A stretch of 43,382 nucleotides of DNA from Nemertoderma westbladi (taxonomy: Eukaryota > Xenacoelomorpha > Nemertodermatida > Nemertodermatidae), in assembly GCA_032718475.1 (NCBI GenBank), contig JAUCBJ010005948.1:1-43382 (forward strand), in the 5' to 3' direction. The translations under genes were made by a program, and so were the position numbers. Of this stretch, positions 10,690 to 21,731 are shown piece by piece (position 1 is the first letter of the stretch; every line of letters starts with the position of its first letter). The notes under the pieces were generated by a model that was not told the origin of the DNA, made no database searches, and was given only the letters and a program-made list of their open reading frames with translations.

Positions 10690-12765
10690 TTGCCGTCTGA
10701 TTGATCCAACCAAACTGGAACTCAATCGTATCAATGAGGTGGTATCATCTCTCAATTATTCTGATTGATCCAACCAAACTGGAACTCAATCGTATCAATG
10801 AGGTGGTATCATCTCTCAATTCTGGGCTAATAGAAGGAGCTTATTCGAGGTTAGTGGAACTAATGATTGAGGCAATTTCAGAGATCTCTAGTAGAAATCA
10901 CACCTCCCGAAAGAACCCACAGGTAGTAAAACAAAAAATAACTGTTCTAAACCTTTTACATAAATACATAGACGAACGCCGTCAATACAAGCTCATCATA
11001 AATGAGTTAAAACGAACAAGGGATTCAGATGAAGAATATCATCGATTACAACAAGCTGAAATATCACCCTGGAGACTTAATCCACGTCGCAATGGCAGTT
11101 TCAACTGCCCGATTCCACTTGAGGAGTGGAAGCCACATTTTGAGAACTTGTTGAACCCAAATCAAATAATTAGCTGAAGAAGCCATCCTAGATCTCGACT
11201 CAGTTTCTGAGAGATTCACCAGAGTCGTCTGAACTAAACAAGCCTTTTTTTTTTTACAGAAGAAGAAATTTTTAATGTTCTTCGATCCTCCAAAGACAAG
11301 AAAGCTTTTGGGATTGACAAAATTGCCAATAAACATATAAACGGATCTTTCTGCCAACTTGGTGGTATTTGGTTAACGTTATTTAACTTGTTACTATCTA
11401 GTGGTGCTATTTAATATGTGGCGATCCAGCATCATTAAGGTATTATAGGATTAAAGGAAAGGGTTGTGTGAAGGACGTGAACGCATATAGGGGGATTTCT
11501 CTTCTTTGTGGTTCACAAAGATACTATCAAACCGTTCCAATTATTAAAACTTTTTATTTACTTTTTACAATTAACTAATTACCAATTAACAAACTAATTA
11601 TTTTTACATTATCAAAACTTCCGGATCAACAATTCGGTTTCCGCAAGGGACGTTCAACTGTAGATGCCATCAAAATTCTGAGAAAATCAGTTACTGAGTG
11701 CCTTTCGAAAGCGAAAACACCATTATATGCTGTTTTTGTAGACTTATCGAAAGCATTCGACAGTGTTCAACGAAATTACCTCCTCCATAAACTAGCATGT
11801 AATTTGGGTATTCGAGGTAGTATGATTTGTTTACTGAGATCTCTATCCTTCTTTTTAATCTGATATATGTGTTCGATGGTTATCTGAAAAGTAGTGCAAT
11901 TGTGCAAATACAAGGTGGTTTACAAGGCGACTCATAAGTCCTCTATTGTTTATAGCCTACATTAGTGACCTTCCTTCTTCTTTGATTAAATTCGGCAGTA
12001 ACCTCTTATTACTTTTATATGCCGACGATCTAGTATTTTACTCTTACCAATAAAAAGTATTAAAAAGTATTTTACTACGGTGGAAAGGAGGTATATAACT
12101 GTTTGTAATGGTTATGAGTATTTGGGAGTTACCCTCCAATCAAGTTACTCGTCATTTAAAGAAAAAAAGGGTAAAGGCAGCTGCATCTAGCGCGATGGTC
12201 AAGAATATACAATCACTATCTCTAGAGGGAGGAAAACGTTATTTCAACATTATGATAAAACCAATAAATATGTTATTCAATATAATGCTATTGGGACCAT
12301 CTAAAGGAGAGCCACTTGGGGATAATTGACGGGTGTTTCTTCGATTTCTTGAAGAAGCTTCTAGGTCTCCCACGTAACGCACTGAATAGAAAAGTTATTC
12401 TAATGTGTAACACCGCTTTACTAACTGAAGAACTGGTAGCTTCGGGGCTGGTAAATTGTACAGAGGCATACAAAACATACATAGCCTCATTTGAAAACAA
12501 ATTGGAAAATGTTGAAGAATAATTTTTCTACTCCCCAGCAATGACTCAATCCAATTGGTCCCAAGCAAACTTCCCAAAACGCCACCTAGTGACGAGATTG
12601 AGTACACATGGTTTTCACTTCAAGCTGTGCTCCGTAACGGGATGTCTGGAGATAAAAATGAACAATGTCTGCAAATTATGCGTCGGTACTCTCACTTTGC
12701 TACACGCTCTAGACTGTTCTAGTATAAAACCTCATGATCTGAGTTTTCTCGACAACTTCGTCTGA
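10690..12765 (+). pseudogene. Decayed non-LTR retrotransposon reverse transcriptase
   Basis: Translated pieces in shifting frames give a recognisable non-LTR RT. The pre-RT linker ends in EEWKPHFENLLNP (about 11120-11155). Next come EEEIFNVLRSSKDKKAFGID (about 11260-11320), FGFRKGRSTVDAI (about 11632-11670), FVDLSKAFDSVQR (about 11736-11775), GGLQGDS with a stop where L should follow (about 11913-11935), SPLLFIAYISDLPSS, and LLYADDLVFYS (about 12015-12045). A degenerate Cys/His tail, CKLC...LLHALDC, lies near 12680-12720. Stops and frameshifts occur throughout and the endonuclease part is absent, so it is a dead 5'-truncated copy. The clade is not resolved (CR1/Jockey-like features); it differs from the RTE copies further right. 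Confidence 0.8.
10696..10823 (+). repeat. 64-bp tandem duplication at the 5' edge of the RT relic
   Basis: The segment starting TCTGATTGATCCAACC at 10696 is repeated at 10760, identical for about 61 bases, and changes only near its end (ATTAT versus ATTCT). The near identity indicates a recent duplication inside an old relic. Confidence 0.85.
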
Positions 12766-13612
12766 CTGATCCATCACAAATTTAAACTAACTGCAATTTT
12801 TAAACTAGTCCCAAACAAATTTATTTTATTTTATTACTAATAAATACATTTTACATACATTAATTAAATTTATTTATTTTACATTAGTTCAGTAGATTAT
12901 TTTATGCCGAAAGGCGCAATTGAATAAATATTATACTCAGAAAGAACAACCCAATTATATTCAATGAATTGGAGTTGAGCTGTTAATGCAACTAGTTATG
13001 GTTTATGGCAACTTAAGAATGCATGTTCAATAGAAGTGGATTAGGTGGAAGAGTGAATGTCAGGGGCAAGTTGCGGAACTGGTTAGTGCTACTGATGATG
13101 AGGCCTGAAAGGCTGAAACGTACGTATAGCGCTGGTTCAAACAGACTTTATCGGTGTCGCACAAAAAGTTTATATAAAGTAGGAACATAAATATTGAGTT
13201 GGTGATCATTTTTAGGAGGTGATGGAGGCACAAATGGAGGGTGGACGAAAAACACATACAATTCCTGCCGGAGAGGCACCACGAATGTCGATTGCAACCA
13301 CGCACCCCAACATCAGTAAAATTCAGTCTGAATAACACGAACTTATTCCTAATAAAAGTTGCGGTACCGCACCATTATTATATCCGCGGACCGCGGTCAC
13401 ACGTAAATGAACCCGGAATCGGAAACAGCACAGTCCGTAAACTGGTCCAAAAGCCAGGTTTCTGTTATAGGTCTACATACAATATTGTAATTTAAAAAAA
13501 ATTGTAAATCAGCGAGTTTATTGCCAAAGAGAACGAGCATTAAAGCAGACACAGTACACAGTTTATAAATGACTGCAAATCAAATGGTTGATTATCTATT
13601 AAAACACGGGAT
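12766..13612. other. Unassigned sequence between RT relic and 36-bp array
   Basis: AT-rich, with a phrase at about 13095-13140 (GATGAGGCCTGAAAGGCTG...) that looks like dispersed repeat sequence, but I cannot assign it to a family. No coding exon seen. Confidence 0.35.
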
Positions 13613-14587
13613 GGAAGTAGCGCCCACCCCTACATTCGGGTAGCAGATAGGAGTAGCGCCCACCCCTACCTTCGGGTAGCAGATAGGAGTAGCGCCCACC
13701 CCTACATTCGGGTAGCTGATAGGAGTAGCGCCCACCCCTACCTTCGGGTAGCAGATAGGAGTAGCGCCCACCCCTACCTTCGGGTAGCAGATAGGAGTAG
13801 CGCCCACCCCTACCGTCGGGTAACAGATAGGAGTAGCGCCCACCCCTACCTTCGGGTAGCAGATAGGAGTAGCGCCCACCCCTACCTTCGGGTAGCAGAT
13901 AGGAGTAGCGCCCACCCCTACCTTCGGGTAGCAGATAGGAGTAGCGCCCGCCCCTACCTTCGGGTAGCACATAGGAGTAGCGCCCACCCCTACCTTCGGG
14001 TAGCAGATAGGAGTAGCGCCCACCCCTACATTCGGGTAGCTGAAAGGAGTAGCGCCCACCCCTACCTTCGGGTAGCAGATAGGAGTAGCGCCCACCCCTA
14101 TCTTCGGGTAGCAGATAGGAGTAGCGCCCACCCCTACCTTCGGGTAGCAGATAGGAGTAGCGCCCACCCCTATCTTCGGGTAGCACATAGGAGTAGCGCC
14201 CACCCCTACCTTCGGGTAGCACATAGGAGTAGCGCCCACCCCTACCCTCGGATAGCAGATAGGAGTAGCGCCCACCCCTACCTTCGGGTAGCAGATAGGA
14301 GTAGCACCCACCCCTACCTTCGGATAGCAGATAGGAGTAGCACCCACCCCTACCTTCGGGTAGCAGATAGGAGTAGCGCCCACCCCTATCTTCGGGTAGC
14401 ACATAGGAGTAGCGCCCACCCCTACCTTCGGGTAGCACATAGGAGTAGCGCCCACCCCTACCCTCGGATAGCAGATAGGAGTAGCGCCCACCCCTATCTT
14501 CGGGTAGCAGATAGGAGTAGCGCCAACCCCTATCTTCGGGTAGCAGATAGGAGTAGCGCCCACCCCTACCTTCGGCTAGTAGATAGG
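13613..14587. repeat. 36-bp tandem array, left part
   Basis: About 27 units of 36 bp, GGAGTAGCGCCCACCCCTAC followed by CTTCGGGTAGCAGATA, with C/T and G/A variants. Being 3 x 12, it is open on the minus strand as a 12-residue repeat (VGVGATPICYPK) in one frame and as a second repeat in another (13599-14717). Two long frames open at once over the same DNA argue against either being a protein. Confidence 0.93.
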
Positions 14588-14595
14588 GTAATGGT

Positions 14596-14984
14596 GAAAA
14601 ATATCGAGACTTGAAAAATATCGAGAGTAAAAATAACGAGAGTAAAAATATCGAGAGTAAAAATAACGAGTGTTGAAAATTAACGTGATTAAAAAATATC
14701 GAGAGTAAAAATAACACGAGATGAAAAATATCGAAAATAACGAGTGTTGAAAAATATCGAGTGTTGAAAAATATCGAGTGTTAAAAAATATCGAGTGTTG
14801 AAAAATATCGAGAGTAAAAATATCGAGTGTTGAAAAATATCGAGAGTAAAAATATCGAGTGTTGAAAAATATCGAGAGTAAAAATATCGAGTGTTGAAAA
14901 ATATCGAGAGTAAAAATATCGTGTGTTGAAAAATATCGAGAGTAAAAATATCGAGTGTTGAAAAATATCGAGAGTAAAAATATT
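14596..14984 (-). repeat. AT-rich 32-bp dimer array, left arm (inverted)
   Basis: Reverse complement of the array at 15361-16779. Units alternate GAAAAATATCGAGTGTT and AGTAAAAATATCGAG. The outer 80-100 bp is more degenerate. Confidence 0.9.
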
Positions 14985-15360
14985 GCATTTTACTTGAGCA
15001 TTTTATTTAGAATTATGGAACAATATTGCAGTGCATGGGTTACAACAGTGCAAGTGAATGGCATTATGTAATACACCTTGGGTACCCATTTACCAGATTT
15101 ATTATACTAGCTACTGTAGTTTTTGCAATTTTTTTAATAAATATTATAAAAGACGTGCTAGCTATAAATTTTGATAAATATTATAAATATTGTTAAATAT
15201 TATATTAGAACACGTACTGTATAAGAAAGGTGTACTAAATATCTGTACTAATAATTATTTAGTACACCTTGTGTATAAGCTACCAAATGTTTATAAATAT
15301 TGTTGTTTTAGAACATTTTTAGTAAAAAAAATTATCATACAACCCTTATTTAAAAAAATT
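14985..15360. other. Spacer between inverted AT-rich arrays, with a perfect hairpin
   Basis: About 376 bp of single-copy AT-rich sequence. It contains a perfect 14-bp inverted repeat, AAGGTGTACTAAAT (15227-15240) and ATTTAGTACACCTT (15257-15270), with a 16-base loop. TATAAATATTGTT also occurs twice in direct orientation, near 15182 and 15292. No coding sequence seen. Confidence 0.7.
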
Positions 15361-16779
15361 TTTACTATCGATATTTTTACTCTCGATATTTTTCAACATT
15401 CTATATTTTTCAACACTCGATATTTTTACTCTCGATATTTTTCCACACTCGATATTTTTCAACACTCGATATTTTTCAACACTCGATATTTTTACTCTCG
15501 ATATTTTTCAACACTCGATATTTTTACTCTCGATATTTTTCAACACTCGATATTTTTACTCTCGATATTTTTCAACACTCGATATTTTTACTCTCGATAT
15601 TTTTACTCTCGATATTTTTCAACACTCGATATTTTTACTCTCGATATTTTTCAACACTCGATATTTTTACTCTCGATATTTTTCAACACTCGATATTTTT
15701 ACTCTCGATATTTTTCTACACTCGATTTTTTTACTCTCGATATTTTTACTCTCGATATTTTTTAACACTCGATATTTTTACTCTCGATATTTTTCAACAC
15801 TCGATATTTTTACTCTCGATATTTTTCAACACTCGATATTTTTACTCTCGATATTTTTCAACACTCGATATTTTTACTCTCGATATTTTTCAACACTCGA
15901 TATTTTTACTCTCGATATTTTTACTCTCGATATTTTTCAACACTCGATATTTTTACTCTCGATATTTTTCAACACTCGATATTTTTACTCTCGATATTTT
16001 TCAACACTCGATATTTTTACTCTCAATATTTTTCAACACTCGATATTTTTCAACACTCGATTTTTTTACTCTCGATATTTTTACTCTCGATATTTTTCAA
16101 CACTCGATATTTTTACTCTCGATATTTTTCAACACTCGATATTTTTACTCTCGATATTTTTCAACACTCGATATTTTTACTCTCGATATTTTTCAACACT
16201 CGATATATTTACTCTCGATATTTTTACTCTCGATATTTTTCAACACTCGATTTTTTTACTCTCGATATTTTTACTCTCGATATTTTTCAACACTCGATAT
16301 TTTTACTCTCGATATTTTTCAACACTCGATATTTTTACTCTCGATATTTTTCAACACTCGATATTTTTACTCTCGATATTTTTCAACACTCGATATTTTT
16401 ACTCTCGATATTTTTCAACACTCGTTATTTTTACTCTCGATATTTTTCAACACTCGATATTTTTACTCTCGATATTTTTCAACACTCGATATTTTTGCTC
16501 TCAATATTTTTCAACACTCGATATTTTTACTCTCGATATTTTTACTCTCGATATTTTTCAACACTCGGTATTTTTACTCTCGATATTTTGACCCTCGATA
16601 TTTTTACTCTCGATATTTTTCAACACTCGGTATTTTTACTCTCGATATTTTGACCCTCGATATTTTTACTCTCGATATTTTTTGAACTCTCGATATTATC
16701 GTTATTTTTCAACACTCGATGTTTTTACTCGCGCTATTTTTACTCTCGATATTTTTCATGTCTCGATATTTTTCAATAT
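15361..16779 (+). repeat. AT-rich 32-bp dimer array, right arm
   Basis: About 1.4 kb of strictly alternating 17-bp (CTCGATATTTTTCAACA) and 15-bp (CTCGATATTTTTACT) units, hence a 32-bp dimer. There are occasional doubled 15-bp units and rare variants (CTCGGTATT, CTCAATATT). It mirrors 14596-14984. Open frames across it are by-products. Confidence 0.93.
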
Positions 16780-16783
16780 AACC

Positions 16784-16897
16784 GTAGATAGGAGTAGCGC
16801 CCACCCCTACCGTCGGATAACAGATAGGAGTAGCCGCCCACCCCTATCTTCGGGTAGCAGATAGGAGTAGCGCCCACCCCTTCAATCGGGTAGCAGC
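16784..16897. repeat. 36-bp tandem array, right remnant
   Basis: About three units of the same 36-bp repeat as 13613-14587, in the same orientation, with an extra C (AGCCGCCC at about 16833). The AT-rich inverted pair therefore sits inside a formerly continuous 36-bp array. Confidence 0.85.
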
Positions 16898-17039
16898 TAT
16901 CGAAAGAGGAGCCTTCGGGTCGCCTCCGGCCTCGGCCGACTGTTTGCTTGCTTGCTTACAACAATGTATGCACTATATATAGATACACATTATATAGGGT
17001 TAACTATTCCTATGGGGATAACGACAGTACTCATATTAA

Positions 17040-17302
17040 CTTGCACATAACACTATCAACAAAGTTGTTCCACCACAACTCCCTATCAACCATGGCTTTC
17101 GCGAGATTATCTGCATCTTCAAGGCCAGCGTCCTTTTAAGAGACCTCTCAAAAAAGTCATGGGCTGTCCACTATGCTTATTTTCTCCATGGGGCTGCCAA
17201 AGCACTGGCTTGTGCACAGGCTGGTCATCACGGCGAAGACAATGTCCTGCAAAGCGGAGGCGGCTTTGTTCAAGTGTTAAGCTTGGGGAAACCAACGAAC
17301 AT
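17040..17302 (-). pseudogene. RTE-type retrotransposon 3' ORF fragment
   Basis: The minus strand encodes SLTLEQSRLRFAGHCLRRDD, then QPVHKPVLWQPHGENKH and GQPMTFLR, followed after a frameshift by TGLEDAD-like sequence. This is the C-terminal tail of an RTE-clade polyprotein and is close to the tail at 34330-34625. Only the 3' end of the element is present. Confidence 0.85.
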
Positions 17303-18683
17303 TGACGGTTAAAAGGTACAGTATAATTAATTTATTTCGTTTAAAATGAGGTCAAAGTTACAGATTGCCGTACATAGTTGGGAATGATGTTTCAAACCTT
17401 ATTGGGGGCACATACTCTGATAGACTGCTTGGCAACCTCAATATATGGGAGCGCCGAATGCGGAATAATGCAGTTGTTTAGCGTTGTGTATCTGGTTCTG
17501 TGTTCGTGTGTATTTGCAACGGGTTTGAGCAATGTAGTTATTATTTTACTTTCTTATCATATTTAATGTAATCAATCAGTGTAAGTCCGTAGGCCTACAG
17601 TTATTTGGAGTGTTTATTACAATAATAATTACAATACATAATACATGACAGAAAACGTTACATATCATCATTGTTATTATTATTTCTACAGGTTACCTGG
17701 CCAGCATTAGGCCTACTGAATAGCAGTAAAGACTATGAAATAACACAAATACAGTACAGTGTAGGCCTACTATCATGGACAATGTCGTGGCCTCTGTCTA
17801 GGGAACATAAGAATCAAAGTAACCCTACTGTATCTGTGTATTATATAAAATAGAATAATACTACTGCCCTACGCCCAGGTATCTTCCGGTCCTCCTGTAC
17901 TGTCTACTGCTGCAGTATGCAGTACCGGTACAGCGGTACTGCAGCAGTACTACATTACAGCATTATGCATTAGGCCTACTGCAGTACCACATCAGCACAT
18001 ACAGTCATACAGACATACTACTGCTGTACCTGTCAGCCTGTGTACTGTACTAGAGCTGTCAGCGTCAGGCTGTAGAGTACCACAGCATTCCAGAATTCTG
18101 GCAGTCTGGTATACGTCAGTAAGTCTGTACCGGTACTCAACATCCCCTAAATTGATATCTGCAGTTATGTGTGAATTGTGGATGCCTTGCGATAATTAGA
18201 AGTATCATTTTTAGTGTATTTGTCAATATCGCATCAAGCAGTCAAGGCTGCGCTAATGCAGTAATGTTGACTTGTACCGCTACCGGCTGACCGGACTTCA
18301 CATTTTCTGCAATATCTCAATTTAAACTATGTGATCTATCAGTCTAGGCCTATGTAGGTTTGTTGGTTTGTGTCTACACAAACTAAATCGGTCATTGCGG
18401 TTCTAATGAGCATAATAATATCAATGTACACTGGACTTAGTTTTTACTAGTGATGTGTTGTGTGTTAGTGACGTCACAGTTGACGTCGGTTTTTCAACAA
18501 GTGACCATTCATCTGTATTTTTTAATCTATGTGGTCCCTATCAGTTTGTAAATACTGAAATAGTGAACCTGTACAATATTTAGATTATAAGAACGGCGAC
18601 TATGTCAGTATGTAGCATTTTCTTCCTTTTTAGATACTCAAGATTGGCATTGCAATTTTGAATCATGTAATACAGTAATACAG
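17303..18683. other. Single-copy region rich in CAGTAC/GTACTG and TAGGCCTA
   Basis: No exon recognised. Between about 17885 and 18140 the sequence is dense in CAGTA, GTACTG and TACCGGTA words, including GTACCGGTACTCAAC at about 18127, which matches most of the 18-bp satellite unit at 23659-27717. TAGGCCTA palindromes occur at 17590, 17708, 17762, 17971 and 18345. A cAMP-response-element-like TGACGTCA lies at 18469-18476, but no gene start is near it. Confidence 0.4.
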
Positions 18684-19537
18684 TAGATGATTATTGGATT
18701 GCTTTTTATAATGTTGTTAACGCTGGTATAACGCGTTTTATTCCATGCAAAGATATTCCTGTTTCTTTTAGAAAACGTTATCCCGATCACATTAGGCAAC
18801 TTCAACGAAAAAATAAATTACTATGGAAAAGGCGGCACACACCACAGGGTAACCTAGCTTACAATAGGTGTGCGAAGGAAATTTCTAGAACAATATTTAG
18901 GAATTTGTGTCTGAGAGAAAATAAGATTTTAACCTCAGGCTGTCAGGCCGTCCAAACGCTATTTTTAGCTACATTAGTTCCAAGAGAAATTATAAATCTG
19001 GAGTTGCCCCTTTGAATTTCAAAGGTGATGTGATCGTTGACGACGCAATTAATAGTTTGGCTACACAGCTAGCAACGCCTTTGTCTGCTATGTTTGAAAT
19101 ATCTTTCAGTTTACATGTGTTACCTAATATCTGGCTTACAGCAATTGTAGTACCCCTGTTCAAGAAAGATGACCCGTCCAACCCATACAACTACCGGCCA
19201 ATTTCTTTGACTTGCATTGCCTGCAAAATAATGGAAACTTGTATTAAAAATGAACTTTTAAAGTACCTACTTTCGAATGGCCTGATTTCTAAAAATCAAC
19301 ACGGCTTTCTCAAACGCCGCTCAACTGCAACTCATCTCCTCGAGTGCACGAACGATTGGTACAAATTATTAGATAATAAACAGAACATCGATATTATTTA
19401 TATCGACTTCGAGAAGGCCTTCGATAAGGTGGTACACTCTAAACTTTTACAAAAACTGGCCGCGTATGGGATTTCAGGTAATCTATTTGACTGGATACAG
19501 GGATAGTCGCCTTCTTAGCTAATCGTAGTCAACGTGT

Positions 19538-20045
19538 GGGGCGAGCCACGAAGTTGGCGGAGCCTTAGCGAATTGACACTGTTAGGGGGTGGGTCAATTT
19601 ATGCAAATAGTTGTCGTCGTCGTCGTCGTCGTCGTTGTCGTCGTCGTCGTTGTCGTCGTCGTTACGATTTTGACATGCTAATAACTTTGTCGGATTTAAA
19701 GCTGCCAAGTTGAAAATTTGTAGCTATCAATATGAGCAAAAGTTGAGATTTTTGAGAGACTTTCAGACACCATCAGTGCAATGGTCTCCCGCTAGAGGGC
19801 CACATGTCTAAACATTAAATGCCCTCCCATTTCTTTGCTTTTAATCCGTTTAAGCTGAAACTTGGCAGATATGTATTAGACCATTAGCTGTGACTTTCAA
19901 AGGAGGCGAATCCATCTGCAGTTCTCCAGTCTGCCGCTAGAGGGCCAACGTGACAACGACAACTATTTGCATAAATTGACCCACCCCCTAACAGTGTCAA
20001 TTCGCTAAGGCTTCGCCAACTTCGTGCTGCGCGAAGTCCCCACTT
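19538..20045. mobile_element. TIR element (MITE, about 508 bp) inserted in the CR1-like RT
   Basis: Long terminal inverted repeats: CACGAAGTTGGCGGAGCCTT (from 19547), continuing through TTAGCGAATTGACACTG and the following bases to about 19620. This is mirrored almost perfectly at about 19953-20026, so each arm is over 70 bp. A further GTGGGG/CCCCAC pair extends the outer ends. CGTGT at 19533-19537 and 20046-20050 is a candidate 5-bp target duplication. The RT reading continues from FLANRSQRV to SGTPQGS across the insertion, which fixes the boundaries. No ORF inside. It carries a (GTC)n tract and two CCGCTAGAGGGC motifs (19789-19800, 19934-19945). Confidence 0.85.
19611..19663 (+). repeat. (GTC)n microsatellite
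   Basis: About 17 GTC triplets with two or three GTT interruptions, just inside the left inverted repeat of the MITE. Confidence 0.95.
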
Positions 20046-21005
20046 CGTGTTTTAGTTGGATACAAATACTCAAATTATGTTGACGTCAAATCAGGAACAC
20101 CCCAAGGAAGCGTCTTGGGGCCGATTTTGTTCGTAGTTTTTGTAAACGATTTGCCTTCGGAATTTACAAATGTAGGTTGCAAACTATTTGCTAACGATTT
20201 AAAATTATATGCAAACAGTAATAATCCGGCAAACATTCAAAATGCGTTGGATAGATTAGCCAGTTGGAGTAAAACCTGGCAGCTCAATGTTGCTGCGCAC
20301 AAATGTCATGTACTTCACCTTGGTACACGCACACCGAGTGAGTACACTCTCAACGGTTCTATTCTAGAACTCAAGGAGAGTTGTAAGGACCTAGGTATTA
20401 TCGTTACCAAAAATCTGCGTTTCAGCAAATACTGCAGCCAACAAGTATCCAAGGCGTATAAAATGTGCAATATAATATTTAGGTGCTTCCACACTTCTAA
20501 TGTCAATGTACTTATTACGGCTTATAAGGCGTATGTTCGCCCACTGTTAGAGTATTGTACTGTGGTTTGGTCTCCTCCCCAAATTTTTAATATAAAATTG
20601 GTTGAGCGCGTCCAACGATATTTCACCAGACGATTGTTTTCAAGATGTCAGTTAACACACATAGATAACATTTACTCTAATAGATTAATACACTTGAAAC
20701 TCCAACCATTAGAAGTTAGGCGAATTATTTTTGATATCCGTATGGTTTATAATATTTGTCACAATAACATTGACCATCATTTTAACGATTTTTTCTCGCA
20801 TGTGCAACGGCAAGGTTTGCGAGGCCATAACAGGAAACTGTTTGCACAGCCTAACAGGCTAGTCGTTGCCAGAAATCGTTTTGCCAGCCGTATAGTATCC
20901 GTGTGGAATTCCTTGCCCTCAGATGCCGTTAATGCACGTAATTTGTATGTTTTTAATTGCCATATACGTCATATTAATTTTAGTCACTTGTGTCATTTTA
21001 TTTAA

Positions 21006-21731
21006 ATATGCACACATTCTGACATTATACCCCGCCTCGTATGTCGTATTTTGATTTGATTTTGATTTTTATTTTTTTTAATATTTTCTCTGTTCATAAT
21101 GACCGACCGTGTTTTACCATTTTATTTTTTTAGTTTGCAATATTTTTACTTAATTCCAATAGAGATACGCTCGTAAGTGCAACATTGCCTGGGTTATCTT
21201 CTCCCTCCATACATATAATTGTTTAATTAAAGGTCTGATTCAATTTCATTTTGTGAATATGTATGTCATTAAGATTAATTTTAAATAATTAATTATTTTA
21301 TTTGTCGGTGCAATTATTTGGAGTGCAATTACATTACATTACATTACAATGCAGTTTGCAGTTAGGTACCGCTACCGGTATACTTCCTATACTAGAAGTT
21401 GATCATCACAAGGAATATGCAGGCAGATATGACTCACTTACGTTGCGATGCGCCAAGCTGCCAAGGTCAGGAACTGGCCATGTGCCTGTGGGAATATTTC
21501 CTGTCATCCCCAAATCAAAATTTTGGCATCTATCAAAGTTTGAGCCCACTTCCCTGCACTTGACAGTTTGATGACATCTGATGTGCGAAGTGAGTTGAAA
21601 TTCGAAAAAACGTTTTTTTGGACCACCCTAGCCTAGCGCCTACCGGTAGGCGTATTTCTATTATTGTAGTATTACATGTATTAGGCAGTTACTGAGTTAG
21701 GCAGTTAGGCCTATAAAACTTCTGATAAAAT
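21006..21731. other. Intergenic: CR1 3' flank and upstream region of the RNF13-like gene
   Basis: Contains a four-copy ATTAC microsatellite near 21327-21348 and a TAGGCCTA at 21706. It must hold the promoter and 5' UTR of the gene starting at 21732, but no TATA box or initiator can be defended from sequence alone. Confidence 0.4.

Larger units (their letters stand above)
18684..21005 (+). pseudogene. CR1-like non-LTR retrotransposon, 5'-truncated and disrupted
   Basis: A pre-RT linker (18684-19010) is followed by RT blocks: VPLFKKDDPSNPYNYRPISL, ISKNQHGFLKRRSTATHLL, IYIDFEKAFDKVVHSKLL, GTPQGSVLGPILF, and then the CR1-style C-terminal domain (VERVQRYFTRRL ... PLEVRR ... RGH ... NRFASRIVSVWNSLPSDAV ...). 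It ends at a stop at 21005. The endonuclease is missing. It is inactive for three visible reasons: frameshifts near 18965 and 19505, a TIR element inserted at 19538-20045, and the catalytic F-A-D-D changed to F-A-N-D (AAC codon 20193-20195). Downstream to about 21300 may be its 3' UTR; no clear simple-repeat tail is seen. Confidence 0.88.

Noticed and set aside
13592-14717. Two long minus-strand frames (323 and 372 codons) over the 36-bp array
   Set aside because: Overlapping frames on the same repeat; both follow from the unit length being divisible by 3.
18469-18476. TGACGTCA as a functional cAMP-response element
   Set aside because: No gene start is nearby; a single 8-mer is weak evidence.
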